A stretch of 64,000 bases of DNA from Rhizobium sp. Leaf371. Its GTDB lineage: Bacteria; Pseudomonadota; Alphaproteobacteria; Rhizobiales; Rhizobiaceae. The DNA is taken from NCBI RefSeq assembly GCF_001424045.1, contig NZ_LMQB01000023.1, positions 186,001 to 250,000 of the forward strand, given 5' to 3'. Position numbers and translations under genes: made by a program. Below, in pieces: positions 43,515-52,431 of the stretch (its first letter is position 1; each line of letters starts with the position of its first letter). The notes under the pieces are model-generated. The model had not been told where the DNA came from. It saw only the letters and a program-made list of their open reading frames with translations, and made no database searches.

Positions 43515-44609
43515 TCAGCCGCGAAAATGCTTGGACAGCTTCAGGCCCTGCGCCTGATAGTTCGATCCGACGCCCAGACCATAGAGGCCCTTCGGTCGCT
43601 CCATCATGTGCTCGTAGACGAGACGCCCGACGATCTGGCCATGTTCGAGGATGAAGGGCACCTCATGGCTTCGCACCTCCAGCACGGCACGGCTGCCGGT
43701 GCCGCCGGATTGCGCATGGCCGAAGCCGGGATCGAAGAAACCGGCATAATGGACGCGGAATTCGCCGACCAGGGGATCGAAGGGCGTCATCTCCGCGGCA
43801 AACAGCGGCGGCACGTGGACCGCCTCGCGGGAGACGAGGATATAGAATTCGTCGGGATCGAGAATGAGCTCATCGGCGCCGCGGCTGTAGAGCGGCTCCC
43901 AGAAATCATATATCCCGTGCGCGTTCTTGCGATCGACATCCACCACGGCGGTGTGATGCTTGCCGCGGTAGCCGATCAGGCCATCGGCGCCGGTTCCCTT
44001 CAGATCGATCGACAGCGCGATGCCGGCGCCCGACACGTTCGGCGTATCGCTGGCGACCAGCGTGTCCGTGCGGTGAAGGTCCAGAACCTCGCTCTCGGTC
44101 AGCAGCGCATGGCCGATGCGGAAGCGGATCTGCGACAGGCGCGAGCCGCGACGCACGATGACCGGGAAGGTACGCGGGCTGATTTCCAGATAGAGCGGAC
44201 CACGATAGCCGGCGGGGATCTTGTCGAACTCCTGCGCGCGGTCGGTGATGACACGGGTGAAGATATCGAGCCGGCCGGTCGAGCTTTTCGGATTGGCGGA
44301 GGCCGACATGGCGGCCGGCAGGTCGAGGCTTTCCATCAGGGGCACGATGTAGACGCACCCGGTTTCGAGAACCGCGCCTTCGCTGAGGTCGATGACATGC
44401 AGCTTGAGGCGATCCAGCTTGTCGGCGACGAGATGTCCGGGGCCGGGCATGAAGCTCGCGCGCACGCGGAAGGCCCGGGCACCGAGCCGCAGGTCGAGGC
44501 TCGCCGGCTGGATCTGGTCCTCGTCCAGCGGCCCTTCGCTGAGAAGGCGGCCGTCGTCGAACAGCGAAGCGATTGCGCTATCCGCCAGAATGCCCGTGTC
44601 GCGCGCCAT
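43515..44609 (-). CDS. dcd: 2'-deoxycytidine 5'-triphosphate deaminase (long two-domain form)
   Basis: 364 residues, about twice the usual ~190 of E. coli Dcd, matching the DCD_N/DCD_C architecture of alphaproteobacteria. The start has IQPASLDLRLGARAFRVR and the middle has ANPKSSTGRLDIFTRVI, with the trimeric dUTPase-fold motif GPLYLEISPRTFPVIVR. The second half repeats the fold, with FDPLVGEFRVHYAGFFDPGF. It converts dCTP to dUTP for thymidylate synthesis. The ATG at 44609 follows AAGGA; longer frames would run into the divergent metZ riboswitch. Confidence 0.9.
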   Translation of the reverse strand: MARDTGILADSAIASLFDDGRLLSEGPLDEDQIQPASLDLRLGARAFRVRASFMPGPGHLVADKLDRLKLHVIDLSEGAVLETGCVYIVPLMESLDLPAAMSASANPKSSTGRLDIFTRVITDRAQEFDKIPAGYRGPLYLEISPRTFPVIVRRGSRLSQIRFRIGHALLTESEVLDLHRTDTLVASDTPNVSGAGIALSIDLKGTGADGLIGYRGKHHTAVVDVDRKNAHGIYDFWEPLYSRGADELILDPDEFYILVSREAVHVPPLFAAEMTPFDPLVGEFRVHYAGFFDPGFGHAQSGGTGSRAVLEVRSHEVPFILEHGQIVGRLVYEHMMERPKGLYGLGVGSNYQAQGLKLSKHFRG

Positions 44610-44688
44610 GCCTTCATCCTTTTTTCGCCGCCGACAAAACCAAAAACGGCCGATTGACGCAAGCGGGGCGAAGACGTATGGGAACTTA

Positions 44689-44749
44689 TCCCGTGGTGAT
44701 TTGGCCGGTCGGCTTGCAGCCACGTTAAACAAATGGCTAAAAAGACCGG
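44689..44749 (+). ncRNA. SAM-II riboswitch upstream of metZ
   Basis: Matches the SAM-II (metA motif) core of alphaproteobacteria: P1 arm CGTGG, the GATTTGGCCGG segment, GCTTGCAGCCACG closing P1, then the conserved TTAAACAAATGGCTAAA pseudoknot strand and AAAGACCGGG. SAM-II elements bind S-adenosylmethionine and shut down methionine genes; metZ starts 57 bp downstream. Confidence 0.88.
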
Positions 44750-44785
44750 GCTCGAACCGGTCTGCTTTACGCGACCGGTTTTTTT
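44743..44785 (+). terminator. Competing antiterminator and terminator hairpins before metZ
   Basis: Terminator: AACCGGTC (44755-44762) pairs with GACCGGTT (44773-44780), followed by a run of seven T (44779-44785). An alternative hairpin AGACCGG (44743-44749) / CCGGTCT (44757-44763) uses the left arm of the terminator, so both cannot form. Its 5' arm overlaps the end of the SAM-II element. Confidence 0.75.
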
Positions 44786-44806
44786 GTTTCTGGAAGGAGA
44801 CAATCG

Positions 44807-46000
44807 ATGAGCACGGCAAACAAGACCTGGCGCCCGGCGACACAGCTCGTTCACGGCGGCACCACCCGCTCCAATCACGGCGAAACCTCCGAGGCGATCT
44901 TCCTGACGCAGGGCTTCGTCTACGAGAGCTCGGAAGCGGCCGAAGCGCGCTTCAAGGGTGAGACGGACGGCTTTATCTATGCCCGCTATGGCAGCCCCAC
45001 CAACGAGATGTTCGAAAAGCGCATGTGCCTGCTGGAAGGCGCCGAGGATGCGCGCGCGACGGCGTCCGGCATGGCCGCCGTTGCCGCCGCCATTCTCTGC
45101 CAGCTGAAGACCGGCGATCACATCGTCGCTGCCCGCGCGCTCTTCGGCTCGTGCCGCTGGGTCGTGGAAACGCTGGCGCCGTCCTATGGCATCGAATGCA
45201 CGCTGGTCGATGGCCGCTTCATCGAGAACTGGGAAAAGGCGATCCGCCCGAACACCAAGGTCTTCTTCCTGGAAAGCCCGACCAACCCGACGCTGGAAGT
45301 CGTCGATATCGCGGCCGTGGCGAAGCTTGCCGATGCAGCGGGCGCAAAGCTCGTGGTGGACAACGTCTTTGCGACGCCACTCCTGCAGAAGCCGCTCGAA
45401 CTCGGCGCGCATGTCGTCGTCTACTCCGCCACCAAGCATATCGACGGCCAGGGCCGCTGCCTCGGTGGGGTCGTTCTGTCGTCCAAGGACTGGATCGACG
45501 AGCATCTGCACGACTATTTCCGCCACACCGGCCCGGCCCTGTCGCCGTTCAATGCCTGGACGCTGCTCAAGGGTATCGAAACCCTGCCGCTGCGGGTGCG
45601 CCAGCAGAGCGAGAATGCGGCGAAGGTTGCCGACTTTCTGGCAGAGCAGAGCCAGATTGCGCGCGTGATCTATCCCGGCCGCAAGGATCACCCGCAGGCG
45701 GATATCATCGCCAAGCAGATGACGGGCGGATCGACGCTCGTCTGTTTCGAGATGAAGGGCGGCAAGAAGGCGGCATTCGCGCTGCAGAACGCGCTGGAGA
45801 TCGTCAAGATCTCCAACAATCTCGGCGACAGCAAGAGCCTGATCACGCATCCGGCGACGACGACGCACAAGAACCTGGCCGAAGAGGCCCGCGCCGAACT
45901 CGGCATTTCCGACGGCACCGTGCGCCTCTCCGCCGGGATCGAGGACAGCGCCGATCTCGTCGAGGATTTCGCGCGGGCCCTGAGAACCGTCACCGCCTGA
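44807..46000 (+). CDS. metZ: O-succinylhomoserine sulfhydrylase
   Basis: 397-residue PLP enzyme that joins O-succinylhomoserine with sulfide to give homocysteine. Cys/Met-metabolism family signatures: YARYGSPTNEMFEKRM, TASGMAAVAAAI, SPTNPTLEVVDIAAV, and PLP lysine K210 in YSATKHIDGQGRCLGG. It has a GGAAGGAG ribosome site and is controlled by a SAM-II riboswitch with a terminator. The C-terminal segment VRLSAGIEDSADLVEDF is intact. Confidence 0.96.
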   Translation: MSTANKTWRPATQLVHGGTTRSNHGETSEAIFLTQGFVYESSEAAEARFKGETDGFIYARYGSPTNEMFEKRMCLLEGAEDARATASGMAAVAAAILCQLKTGDHIVAARALFGSCRWVVETLAPSYGIECTLVDGRFIENWEKAIRPNTKVFFLESPTNPTLEVVDIAAVAKLADAAGAKLVVDNVFATPLLQKPLELGAHVVVYSATKHIDGQGRCLGGVVLSSKDWIDEHLHDYFRHTGPALSPFNAWTLLKGIETLPLRVRQQSENAAKVADFLAEQSQIARVIYPGRKDHPQADIIAKQMTGGSTLVCFEMKGGKKAAFALQNALEIVKISNNLGDSKSLITHPATTTHKNLAEEARAELGISDGTVRLSAGIEDSADLVEDFARALRTVTA

Positions 46001-46030
46001 GACACCTCGCCCCACCGATCGAAATAACGT

Positions 46031-46062
46031 CAAATCGCGCCCCATCGGCGCGATTTGTCTTC
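46031..46062 (+). terminator. Terminator after metZ
   Basis: Perfect 11-bp stem CAAATCGCGCC (46031-46041) with GGCGCGATTTG (46047-46057) and a 5-nt loop, followed by TCTTCG. Its arms are A/T-flanked; the T run is short. Confidence 0.68.
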
Positions 46063-46153
46063 GTGCCACGCTGCAACACACTTTTCGCGGGCGTTATTCT
46101 TCGGGAAACCATCTGCCCCTAGAATAAGGATACCGACTGGAAGGGTTTGCATC

Positions 46154-46546
46154 ATGTATCGCGCGCTGACACGGGACATCGAAGTCACCGTAGAGCCTTA
46201 TTATCTGGAGGATCAGTCCGATCCCGAAGATGGGCGCTACGTGTGGGGCTACCGCATCCTGATTTCAAACCGCTCCACGAAGACCGTGCGGCTGATGACG
46301 CGGTATTGGCATATCACCGACGAAAGCGGACAGGTGGACGAGGTGAATGGCCCGGGCGTCATCGGCGAGCAGCCCATTCTCAATCCGGGCGACACGTTCG
46401 AATATTCCTCGGGCTGCCCGCTCGACACGCCCTCCGGCGTGATGTTCGGCCATTACTCGATGGAGACGCCCGAAGGCGAGACCTTCACGGTCGATATTCC
46501 CGCGTTTTCGCTGGACCTGCCGGGCCTCAACCGCACGCTGAACTGA
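46154..46546 (+). CDS. apaG: ApaG-family protein
   Basis: 130 residues covering the ApaG (DUF525) fibronectin-III-like fold: [35 protein letters not shown], the glycine motif [19 protein letters not shown] and [11 protein letters not shown]. ApaG binds nucleotides or metal and was linked to Co2+/Mg2+ tolerance in enteric bacteria; its role in rhizobia is unclear. The ATG at 46154 is used; an upstream extension lacks a ribosome site. Confidence 0.94.
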   Translation: MYRALTRDIEVTVEPYYLEDQSDPEDGRYVWGYRILISNRSTKTVRLMTRYWHITDESGQVDEVNGPGVIGEQPILNPGDTFEYSSGCPLDTPSGVMFGHYSMETPEGETFTVDIPAFSLDLPGLNRTLN

Positions 46547-46593
46547 TCCCCGGCCGCGACAGCCGGGGAGCGTCTTCGATCTTTCAAGACGCC
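46547..46593. terminator. Tandem hairpins between convergent apaG and hslO
   Basis: Two stems in 47 bp: CCCCGGC (46548-46554) / GCCGGGG (46562-46568), and GCGTCTT (46570-46576) / AAGACGC (46586-46592). They fill the gap between the two stop codons and probably end both transcripts. Confidence 0.6.
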
Positions 46594-46594
46594 C

Positions 46595-47581
46595 TTACTG
46601 CGGACGGACCTCGGTTGCTTCGAAGGTATAGGTGGTCGAGCAGAACTCGCAGGTCACCGAGATGACCCCATCCTCCACCGTGCTGTCGATTTCCTCCTGG
46701 CTGAAGCTCGCGAGGACATCGCGGAGTTTTTCGCGCGAGCAGGCGCACTGGTCGTAGACCGCCTGCGGCGGATAGACCCGTACACCGCGCTCGTGGAACA
46801 GGCGAAAGAGCAGCCGCTCCGTGCCGACCGTAGGGTCGGTCAGTTCGTCCGCATCGATCGTCTCGACCATGACGCGCGCCTCGTCCCAGAGGTCGTCCAC
46901 GCGGCCATCGAAGGTCTCGGCACCATCGCCACCATGCAGGTCCGGCTGGCGCATCCGGTCTGGCGCTTCCGGCAGGAACTGCGCGACCATGCCGCCGGCA
47001 CGCCAGCGATGACGCGGCTTGCCGTTTTCGTCGCGATCCAGAAGCTCGGCGACGCCGAGGCGCACCTTGGTCGGGATCTGCTCCGACTGGCGGAAATAGA
47101 CGCCGGCGATCTCCTCGAGCGAGGCGCCGTCGAGCGGCACGATCCCCTGGTAGCGCTGGGTGAACTCGCCCTGATCGATGGTAAAGGCCAGAACGCCCTC
47201 GCCGAGAAGGTCCTGCGGATCCGTTTCGCCCTTTTCGATGGCGCTCGCCAAGGCCTCTTCGTCGTAGCGGGCATAGGCCCGCACGCGATCCGGCGTCGAG
47301 AAATCGGCGACCACGAGATCGACCGGGCCATCGCTCTTCGTCTGGATGATCAGCTTGCCGTCGAACTTGAGCGAGGTTCCGAGCAGCACGGTCAGCACCA
47401 CCGTTTCCGCCACGAGGCGTGCGACCGGGAGCGGATAGTTGTGCCGCTCGAGGATCGCGTCCAGCATCGGGCCCAACTGGACCGCGCGACCGCGCACGTC
47501 GAGACCTTCCACCTGGAAGGGTACGACGCGGTCATCGCCCGCATAACCGAATTCGCCGAGATCTGGTCCTTTGTCCACCAT
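46595..47581 (-). CDS. hslO: Hsp33-family redox-regulated chaperone
   Basis: 328 residues. The N-terminal folding domain (about 1-230) includes VVLTVLLGTSLKFDGKL and the conserved YQGIVPLDG. The C-terminal redox switch keeps all four zinc cysteines as CxC (CACSREK) and CxxC (CEFCSTT). Oxidation releases zinc and activates holdase function. The ATG at 47581 is best spaced from AGGAG; another at 47587 is too close. It follows argF on the same strand. Confidence 0.94.
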   Translation of the reverse strand: MVDKGPDLGEFGYAGDDRVVPFQVEGLDVRGRAVQLGPMLDAILERHNYPLPVARLVAETVVLTVLLGTSLKFDGKLIIQTKSDGPVDLVVADFSTPDRVRAYARYDEEALASAIEKGETDPQDLLGEGVLAFTIDQGEFTQRYQGIVPLDGASLEEIAGVYFRQSEQIPTKVRLGVAELLDRDENGKPRHRWRAGGMVAQFLPEAPDRMRQPDLHGGDGAETFDGRVDDLWDEARVMVETIDADELTDPTVGTERLLFRLFHERGVRVYPPQAVYDQCACSREKLRDVLASFSQEEIDSTVEDGVISVTCEFCSTTYTFEATEVRPQ

Positions 47582-47789
47582 GTCCATGCTCCTGATGCAA
47601 GACCCGCCGCGGCGAGCCCGAACGCAGATGACGGCGCCCCGGACAGGTCCGGGAATCGCAAGCCGCAACTCCATTCTATTGGATTGATATGAAATGCCAG
47701 CAAAAAACCGTGGCATTCCGCTTTGCACCTAGATCGGTGGCCGGATGCCGGTTTTCAAGGTTTCGGCCTTGTGCGCCGAGCGCCGGCGC

Positions 47790-48707
47790 TCAGAGAGCGC
47801 CCAAGCACCAGGCGAGAATCGACTTCTGGGCATGAAGGCGGTTCTCCGCCTCGTCGAACACGACCGATTGACGACCGTCGATCACCTCGTCGGTCACTTC
47901 CTCGCCGCGGTGTGCCGGCAGGCAGTGCATGAAGAGCGCGTTCTCGTCCGCCTTCGACATCAGGGCAGAATTGACCTGATACGGCTGGAAGACATTGTGG
48001 CCGCGGGCGCGGTGCTCCTGGTTCATGGACACCCAGGTGTCCGTCACCACGCAATCGGCACCGGCGACGGTCTTTTCCGCATCATGCGACAACACGACGT
48101 TGCCGCCATTGTTGCGCGCCCAGTTGAGGATCTTGTCGTCGGGCTCGGAGCCGAGCGGCACGGCCATCTTCATCGTGTAGCCGAAGCGGGCCGACCCCTC
48201 GATGAAGGAATGCAGCACGTTGTTGCCGTCCCCCGTCCAGGCGATGGTCTTGCCCTTCACCGGACCGCTGTGCTCCTCGAAGGTCATGATATCGGCCATG
48301 ATCTGGCAGGGATGCGTCGTGTCCGTCAAAGCGTTGATGACGGGAACGGTCGCGTGTTCGGCAAGCTCGAGCAGACGGCTGTGATCCGTCGTGCGGATCA
48401 TGATGGCATCGACGTAACGCGAGAGAACCTTGGCCGTATCGCCGATGGTCTCGGCACGGCCGAGCTGCATTTCCGTGCCCGACAGGAACAGCGTCTCGCC
48501 GCCGAGCTGGCGCATGCCGACATCGAACGACACGCGGGTCCGGGTCGAAGGTTTTTCGAAGATCATGGCGAGCATCTTGCCGGCCAGCGGCTTTTCCGCA
48601 GTCCCGGCCTTGGTCGCTGCCTTTCGCACCCGGGCGTCATCGATGATGGAGCGCAGGTTCTCCGCCGACATGGCGGAGAGATCGAGGAAGTGCCGGGTAT
48701 CAGCCAT
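47790..48707 (-). CDS. argF: Ornithine carbamoyltransferase
   Basis: 305 residues. It makes citrulline from ornithine and carbamoyl phosphate. Motifs: carbamoyl-phosphate binding STRTR (in [13 protein letters not shown]), HPCQIMAD, ornithine-binding [10 protein letters not shown] and the SMNQE-like segment. It is encoded 98 bp downstream of argD, the usual rhizobial argD-argF pair. Confidence 0.96.
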   Translation of the reverse strand: MADTRHFLDLSAMSAENLRSIIDDARVRKAATKAGTAEKPLAGKMLAMIFEKPSTRTRVSFDVGMRQLGGETLFLSGTEMQLGRAETIGDTAKVLSRYVDAIMIRTTDHSRLLELAEHATVPVINALTDTTHPCQIMADIMTFEEHSGPVKGKTIAWTGDGNNVLHSFIEGSARFGYTMKMAVPLGSEPDDKILNWARNNGGNVVLSHDAEKTVAGADCVVTDTWVSMNQEHRARGHNVFQPYQVNSALMSKADENALFMHCLPAHRGEEVTDEVIDGRQSVVFDEAENRLHAQKSILAWCLGAL

Positions 48708-48805
48708 GAAAATGCGGTGTCCTGTCCTTGTCCCGTCGGGGCTTTCAGCTCCCTGTCCGGGCCTGGGTGTCGGTCGATGCCGAGGTATGGTGGTGGGGTT
48801 TGACG

Positions 48806-50005
48806 TTACGCCGTCGCGCGCTGCTTGACCGTCGTCAGCGTTTCGCTGGCGCGCTCGATGCGGGCAAGGCCTTCACGGGCTTCTTCCGCGCTGGTGATCA
48901 GCGGCGGCAGCAGACGGATGACGTTTTCCCCTGCGGGAACGGCCAGCATCCGCTCCGCCCGGATCGCCTTCAGCAATTCGGCGGAGGGCACGGCGGCCTT
49001 GATACCGAGCATGAGGCCTTCGCCGCGGATTTCCTCGATCACATCGGGGAACCGATCGGCAAGCGATGCGAGCCCCTGACGGAAGACCAGCGCGACGTCG
49101 CGCACATGTTCGAGAAAGCCGTCGCCGAGAACGACGTCGAGCACGGCATTGCCGACGGCCATGGCCAGCGGATTGCCGCCATAGGTGGACCCATGCGTGC
49201 CCGCGACCATGCCGGACGCGGCCTCTTCCGTCGCCAGGCACGCGCCGAGCGGAAAGCCGCCGCCAATGCCCTTGGCAGCTGCGAGGATATCCGGCGCGAT
49301 GCCGGACCATTCATAGGCAAACAGCTTGCCGGTTCGCCCGACGCCGCACTGGACTTCATCGAAGATCAGCATCAGGCCGTGTTCGTCGCAAAGCGCGCGC
49401 AGCGCCTGAAGGAAGGCCTTGGAGGCTGGGCGAATACCACCCTCGCCCTGGATCGGCTCGATCAGGATCGCCGCGGTCTCCTCGGTGATCGCATCCTTGA
49501 CGGCGTCGAGATCGGCGAAGGGCACCTGGACGAAGCCGGGTGCCCTCGGGCCAAAGCCTTCGAGATACTTTTCCTGGCCGCCGGCAGCAATCGTCGCGAG
49601 CGTGCGCCCATGGAAGGCACCTTCGAACGTGATGACGTGGAAACGCTCCGGCCGCCCCTTGGCGAACTGGTAGCGGCGCGCCGTCTTGATGGCGCATTCC
49701 AGAGCTTCGGCACCGGAATTGGTGAAGAAGACCTTGTCGGCGAAGGTGTTGTCCGTCAGCCGCTTGGCAAGCTTTTCCTGGCCGGGGATCTCGTAGAGGT
49801 TCGACAGATGCCAGACCTTCTCGGCCTGGTCCTTGAGCGCTGCAACAAGATGCGGATGCGCATGGCCGAGCGAATTGACGGCCACGCCCGCGGCGAAATC
49901 GAGATAGCGCGCGCCATCTTCCGCCACCAGCCAGACACCTTCGCCGCGCTCGAAGCGCAGCGGCGCACGCATGTAGGTCTCGTAAAGCGGGGTTGCCTCG
50001 GCCAT
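48806..50005 (-). CDS. argD: Acetylornithine aminotransferase
   Basis: 399-residue class III PLP aminotransferase acting at the fourth step of arginine synthesis (it can also act on succinyl-diaminopimelate). PLP contacts are [13 protein letters not shown] and [14 protein letters not shown], and the PLP lysine is K245 ([13 protein letters not shown]). First gene of the argD-argF unit. Its promoter lies in the 439-bp region that also serves gcrA. Confidence 0.95.
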   Translation of the reverse strand: MAEATPLYETYMRAPLRFERGEGVWLVAEDGARYLDFAAGVAVNSLGHAHPHLVAALKDQAEKVWHLSNLYEIPGQEKLAKRLTDNTFADKVFFTNSGAEALECAIKTARRYQFAKGRPERFHVITFEGAFHGRTLATIAAGGQEKYLEGFGPRAPGFVQVPFADLDAVKDAITEETAAILIEPIQGEGGIRPASKAFLQALRALCDEHGLMLIFDEVQCGVGRTGKLFAYEWSGIAPDILAAAKGIGGGFPLGACLATEEAASGMVAGTHGSTYGGNPLAMAVGNAVLDVVLGDGFLEHVRDVALVFRQGLASLADRFPDVIEEIRGEGLMLGIKAAVPSAELLKAIRAERMLAVPAGENVIRLLPPLITSAEEAREGLARIERASETLTTVKQRATA

Positions 50006-50444
50006 CGTGCCTATCTCCTCGTCCTGTCCGCACGCGCTTTGCGGGGAAGGTTCGATCCGTTTTCGCAGGGACCGGCAGTGCCGGCCCGAAATGAAAAATA
50101 CCGCCCTGACGGCGGCGAGCGCACTATCGGTTTTTCAGGTGCCGCTGTCAACAAAAGTCCCGGAAATAGGGGTCTGGCATGCCTTTTCCGGGCGCGATGC
50201 TTTCCGGCAAAAAGACCTTGCAAATATATCACGCAACGGCAGCAAGTTGGGGAAAACCCAAAAATCGATTCGGGTCGATTCCCCGGACTCTTGTCACGGA
50301 GTCACCCCGTCTCTAGGTTAGCAAGGAATTGCTAGACGCATGCGGCGGACCTAGTCACCAGAAGAGTCAAGGCGTTGCAGCTTCGGAGCCATCCGGGGCG
50401 GGGTGAGGGATTCGTCCTTCCGTATGCCTGGAATGGAGACGACA
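50006..50444. promoter_or_regulatory. argD-gcrA divergent region with six GANTC sites
   Basis: 439 bp. GANTC occurs at 50267, 50277, 50286, 50299, 50364 and 50409 (first base of each), most within 50267-50303; the chance expectation is under one site in the span. CcrM methylates GANTC in alphaproteobacteria and GcrA binds methylated sites, so these may control gcrA transcription. No gene is supported here. Confidence 0.6.
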
Positions 50445-51014
50445 ATGAACTGGACTGACGAGCGGGTAGAGAGACTGAAGAAGCTGTGGGCCGAAGGCCT
50501 GAGCGCGAGCCAGATCGCGGCGCAGCTCGGCGGCGTCAGCCGAAACGCCGTCATCGGCAAGGTTCACCGCCTGTCGCTCCCCGGCCGCGCAAAGGCAGGC
50601 GGAGCCTCGCCGAGCGCAACCCGCCCGAAGCGCCCCATCGTCGCCGCACGCCCGGCAGCACCGGAAACCGTCGTTGCCAACGCGGCTCCCCGCGCCGTTC
50701 CCCAGCGTCCGATGGCCCGTCCGGTCAACGCGATGAACGTCATCGAAGATTCCGAAAGCGTCTTCGCGCCGGAAACCGCGCTGACCGTCACCGGTAGCGG
50801 CGCCGGCGCAACGGGCAGCAATGTCGTCGTGCCGATGTCGCGCAAGCTGGTTCTGACGCAGCTTACCGACCGCACCTGCAAGTGGCCGATCGGCGACCCG
50901 ATGAAGGACGAGTTTCACTTCTGCGGCAATGACTCGCCGGATAGCTCGCCCTATTGCACCTTCCACGCCAAGCTCGCCTACCAGCCCTCGGCCGAGCGCC
51001 GTCGCGCGCGGTGA
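50445..51014 (+). CDS. gcrA: Cell cycle regulator GcrA
   Basis: 189 residues. The N-terminal DNA-binding domain (about 1-45) is the GcrA signature NWTDERVERLKKLWAEGLSA, SQIAAQLGGVSRNAVIGKVH. A basic/proline/alanine linker and the C-terminal domain that contacts sigma-70 (about 130-189, KWPIGDPMKDEFHFCGND) follow. GcrA activates transcription at CcrM-methylated GANTC promoters. The ATG at 50445 has TGGAGA upstream. Confidence 0.96.
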   Translation: MNWTDERVERLKKLWAEGLSASQIAAQLGGVSRNAVIGKVHRLSLPGRAKAGGASPSATRPKRPIVAARPAAPETVVANAAPRAVPQRPMARPVNAMNVIEDSESVFAPETALTVTGSGAGATGSNVVVPMSRKLVLTQLTDRTCKWPIGDPMKDEFHFCGNDSPDSSPYCTFHAKLAYQPSAERRRAR

Positions 51015-51064
51015 AGCTCTGGGGCTAGAAATAGCGAAAGAGTTCTCTGAGGGCTGCGAAGAGA

Positions 51065-51538
51065 ATGGCAACTGTTAAGTACTTCATAATCGAAGACGAC
51101 ACTGCCATTCTTTTTGGTGCGAATGGGACAGCCCTTACAGCTGCCTTAGCGGCGATTGCAGGAATAATTTCAGATATAAAGTTCAGCCTTCCTGTCTACC
51201 CGTTGTGGTTCTACTTCTTCGGCTTGATTTTTGCGTTTGTCTCAAAATCTATTATTTCACTTGTGAACAGTGACACGCGTGAGCGCGAGCAGAGCCAGTC
51301 CGTACGAGACTTTCTGATCGAAGTGCGAAATGACCCTACCACTCCCGACGACTTTATGCCGGAGTGGGAAAAGTTGTGGGCGCAGATGGAAGCACGGCGG
51401 AGCGTGCTCCTGACATTGGAATTTGCTCAGCGCTTACCATACTGGCGGGCTTACTCGTTTTTGGCGTCGGCATTCTGCTTTCTGGTCGGAACAGCTTCAA
51501 TCATTGCGTTCGTCGGATCGAAAACTGGTAGCCTTTAG
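51065..51538 (+). CDS. Low-GC orphan membrane protein of unknown function
   Basis: 157 residues with three likely membrane helices (about 22-37, 44-67 and 130-150), separated by a charged cytoplasmic region (about 68-125, TREREQSQSVRDFLIEVRND). No recognisable domain. Sampled rows average about 47 % GC, against about 62-75 % in gcrA and phoB around it, and codon use is correspondingly AT-richer. It fits between gcrA (50 bp) and phoB (17 bp, tail to tail). This suggests recent acquisition; no integrase, direct repeat or tRNA is close by. No function is assigned. Confidence 0.6.
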   Translation: MATVKYFIIEDDTAILFGANGTALTAALAAIAGIISDIKFSLPVYPLWFYFFGLIFAFVSKSIISLVNSDTREREQSQSVRDFLIEVRNDPTTPDDFMPEWEKLWAQMEARRSVLLTLEFAQRLPYWRAYSFLASAFCFLVGTASIIAFVGSKTGSL

Positions 51539-51555
51539 CTGAGCCGTCGCCTTCT

Positions 51556-52239
51556 TCAGCTTTCCAGCGAGTAACCCGCGCCGCGGACGGTCCGGATGAC
51601 GTCCTGCATGTTGGAAAAATTGAGGGCCTTGCGCAGGCGACCGACATGGACGTCGACGGTGCGCTCGTCCACATAGATATCATGCCCCCAGACGCCATCA
51701 AGGAGCTGCGAGCGCGAGAAGACGCGGCCGGGCGAGGCCATGAAGAATTCGAGCAGGCGAAACTCAGTCGGGCCGAGGCGGACTTCGCGGGTCTTGCGAT
51801 GGACGCGGTGCGTCTCGCGATCGAGCTCGATGTCGCCGCACTTCAACAGCGAGGACAGCACTTCGGGACGCGCGCGGCGCAGCATGGCTTTCACGCGTGC
51901 GATCAGCTCGGGCGTCGAGAAGGGCTTGACGACATAATCGTCGGCGCCGGTGGCAAGGCCGCGAACCCGCTCGCTCTCTTCGCCGCGCGCCGTCAGCATG
52001 ATGATCGGCAGGCGCTCGGTCTCGCTGCGCTGGCGCAGGCGCCGGCAGAGCTCGATGCCGGACACGCCGGGCAGCATCCAGTCGAGGATCAGGAGATCCG
52101 GCAGCCGTTCCTGCAAGCGGACTTCCGCCTCGTCGCCCCGGTTGATGGTATCGACATCGAAGCCTTCCGCCTCAAGATTGTAACGCAGGAGAACGCTCAG
52201 GGCTTCTTCATCTTCGACGACGGCAATTTTCGGCTGCAT
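51556..52239 (-). CDS. phoB: Phosphate regulon response regulator
   Basis: 227-residue OmpR/PhoB-type regulator. The receiver domain carries D53 (LILDWMLPG) and K in VKPFSTPEL; the C-terminal winged helix (about 130-225) has LGPTEFRLLEFFMASPG and VDVHVGRLRKAL. PhoR phosphorylates it in low phosphate, and it then binds Pho boxes such as the one before pstS. Last gene of the phoR-pst-phoU-phoB cluster, with a strong hairpin before it. Confidence 0.96.
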   Translation of the reverse strand: MQPKIAVVEDEEALSVLLRYNLEAEGFDVDTINRGDEAEVRLQERLPDLLILDWMLPGVSGIELCRRLRQRSETERLPIIMLTARGEESERVRGLATGADDYVVKPFSTPELIARVKAMLRRARPEVLSSLLKCGDIELDRETHRVHRKTREVRLGPTEFRLLEFFMASPGRVFSRSQLLDGVWGHDIYVDERTVDVHVGRLRKALNFSNMQDVIRTVRGAGYSLES

Positions 52240-52398
52240 TTCTGGACTCCGTAGTGTCCTCGTCGCGTGACGAGGCTTTCGCCAGAACCCGAAGGCGGCG
52301 ATCATCGTTGACTGTTCAGACATGGCGGCGGGAAACCGCCCTTTCGGCCGCAGATCCCTCAGCCGAGGCATCGACCGCGTTCAAGACCGGAGACGATG

Positions 52399-52425
52399 GG
52401 CGCAGGAGCGTTTCCCTCCTGCGCC
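52399..52425 (-). terminator. Hairpin between phoU and phoB
   Basis: Perfect 10-bp stem GGCGCAGGAG (52399-52408) / CTCCTGCGCC (52416-52425), 7-nt loop, just after the phoU stop. No T run follows leftward, so it may attenuate or process the message and leave phoB at a lower level than pst. Confidence 0.5.
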
Positions 52426-52431
52426 GTTCGC

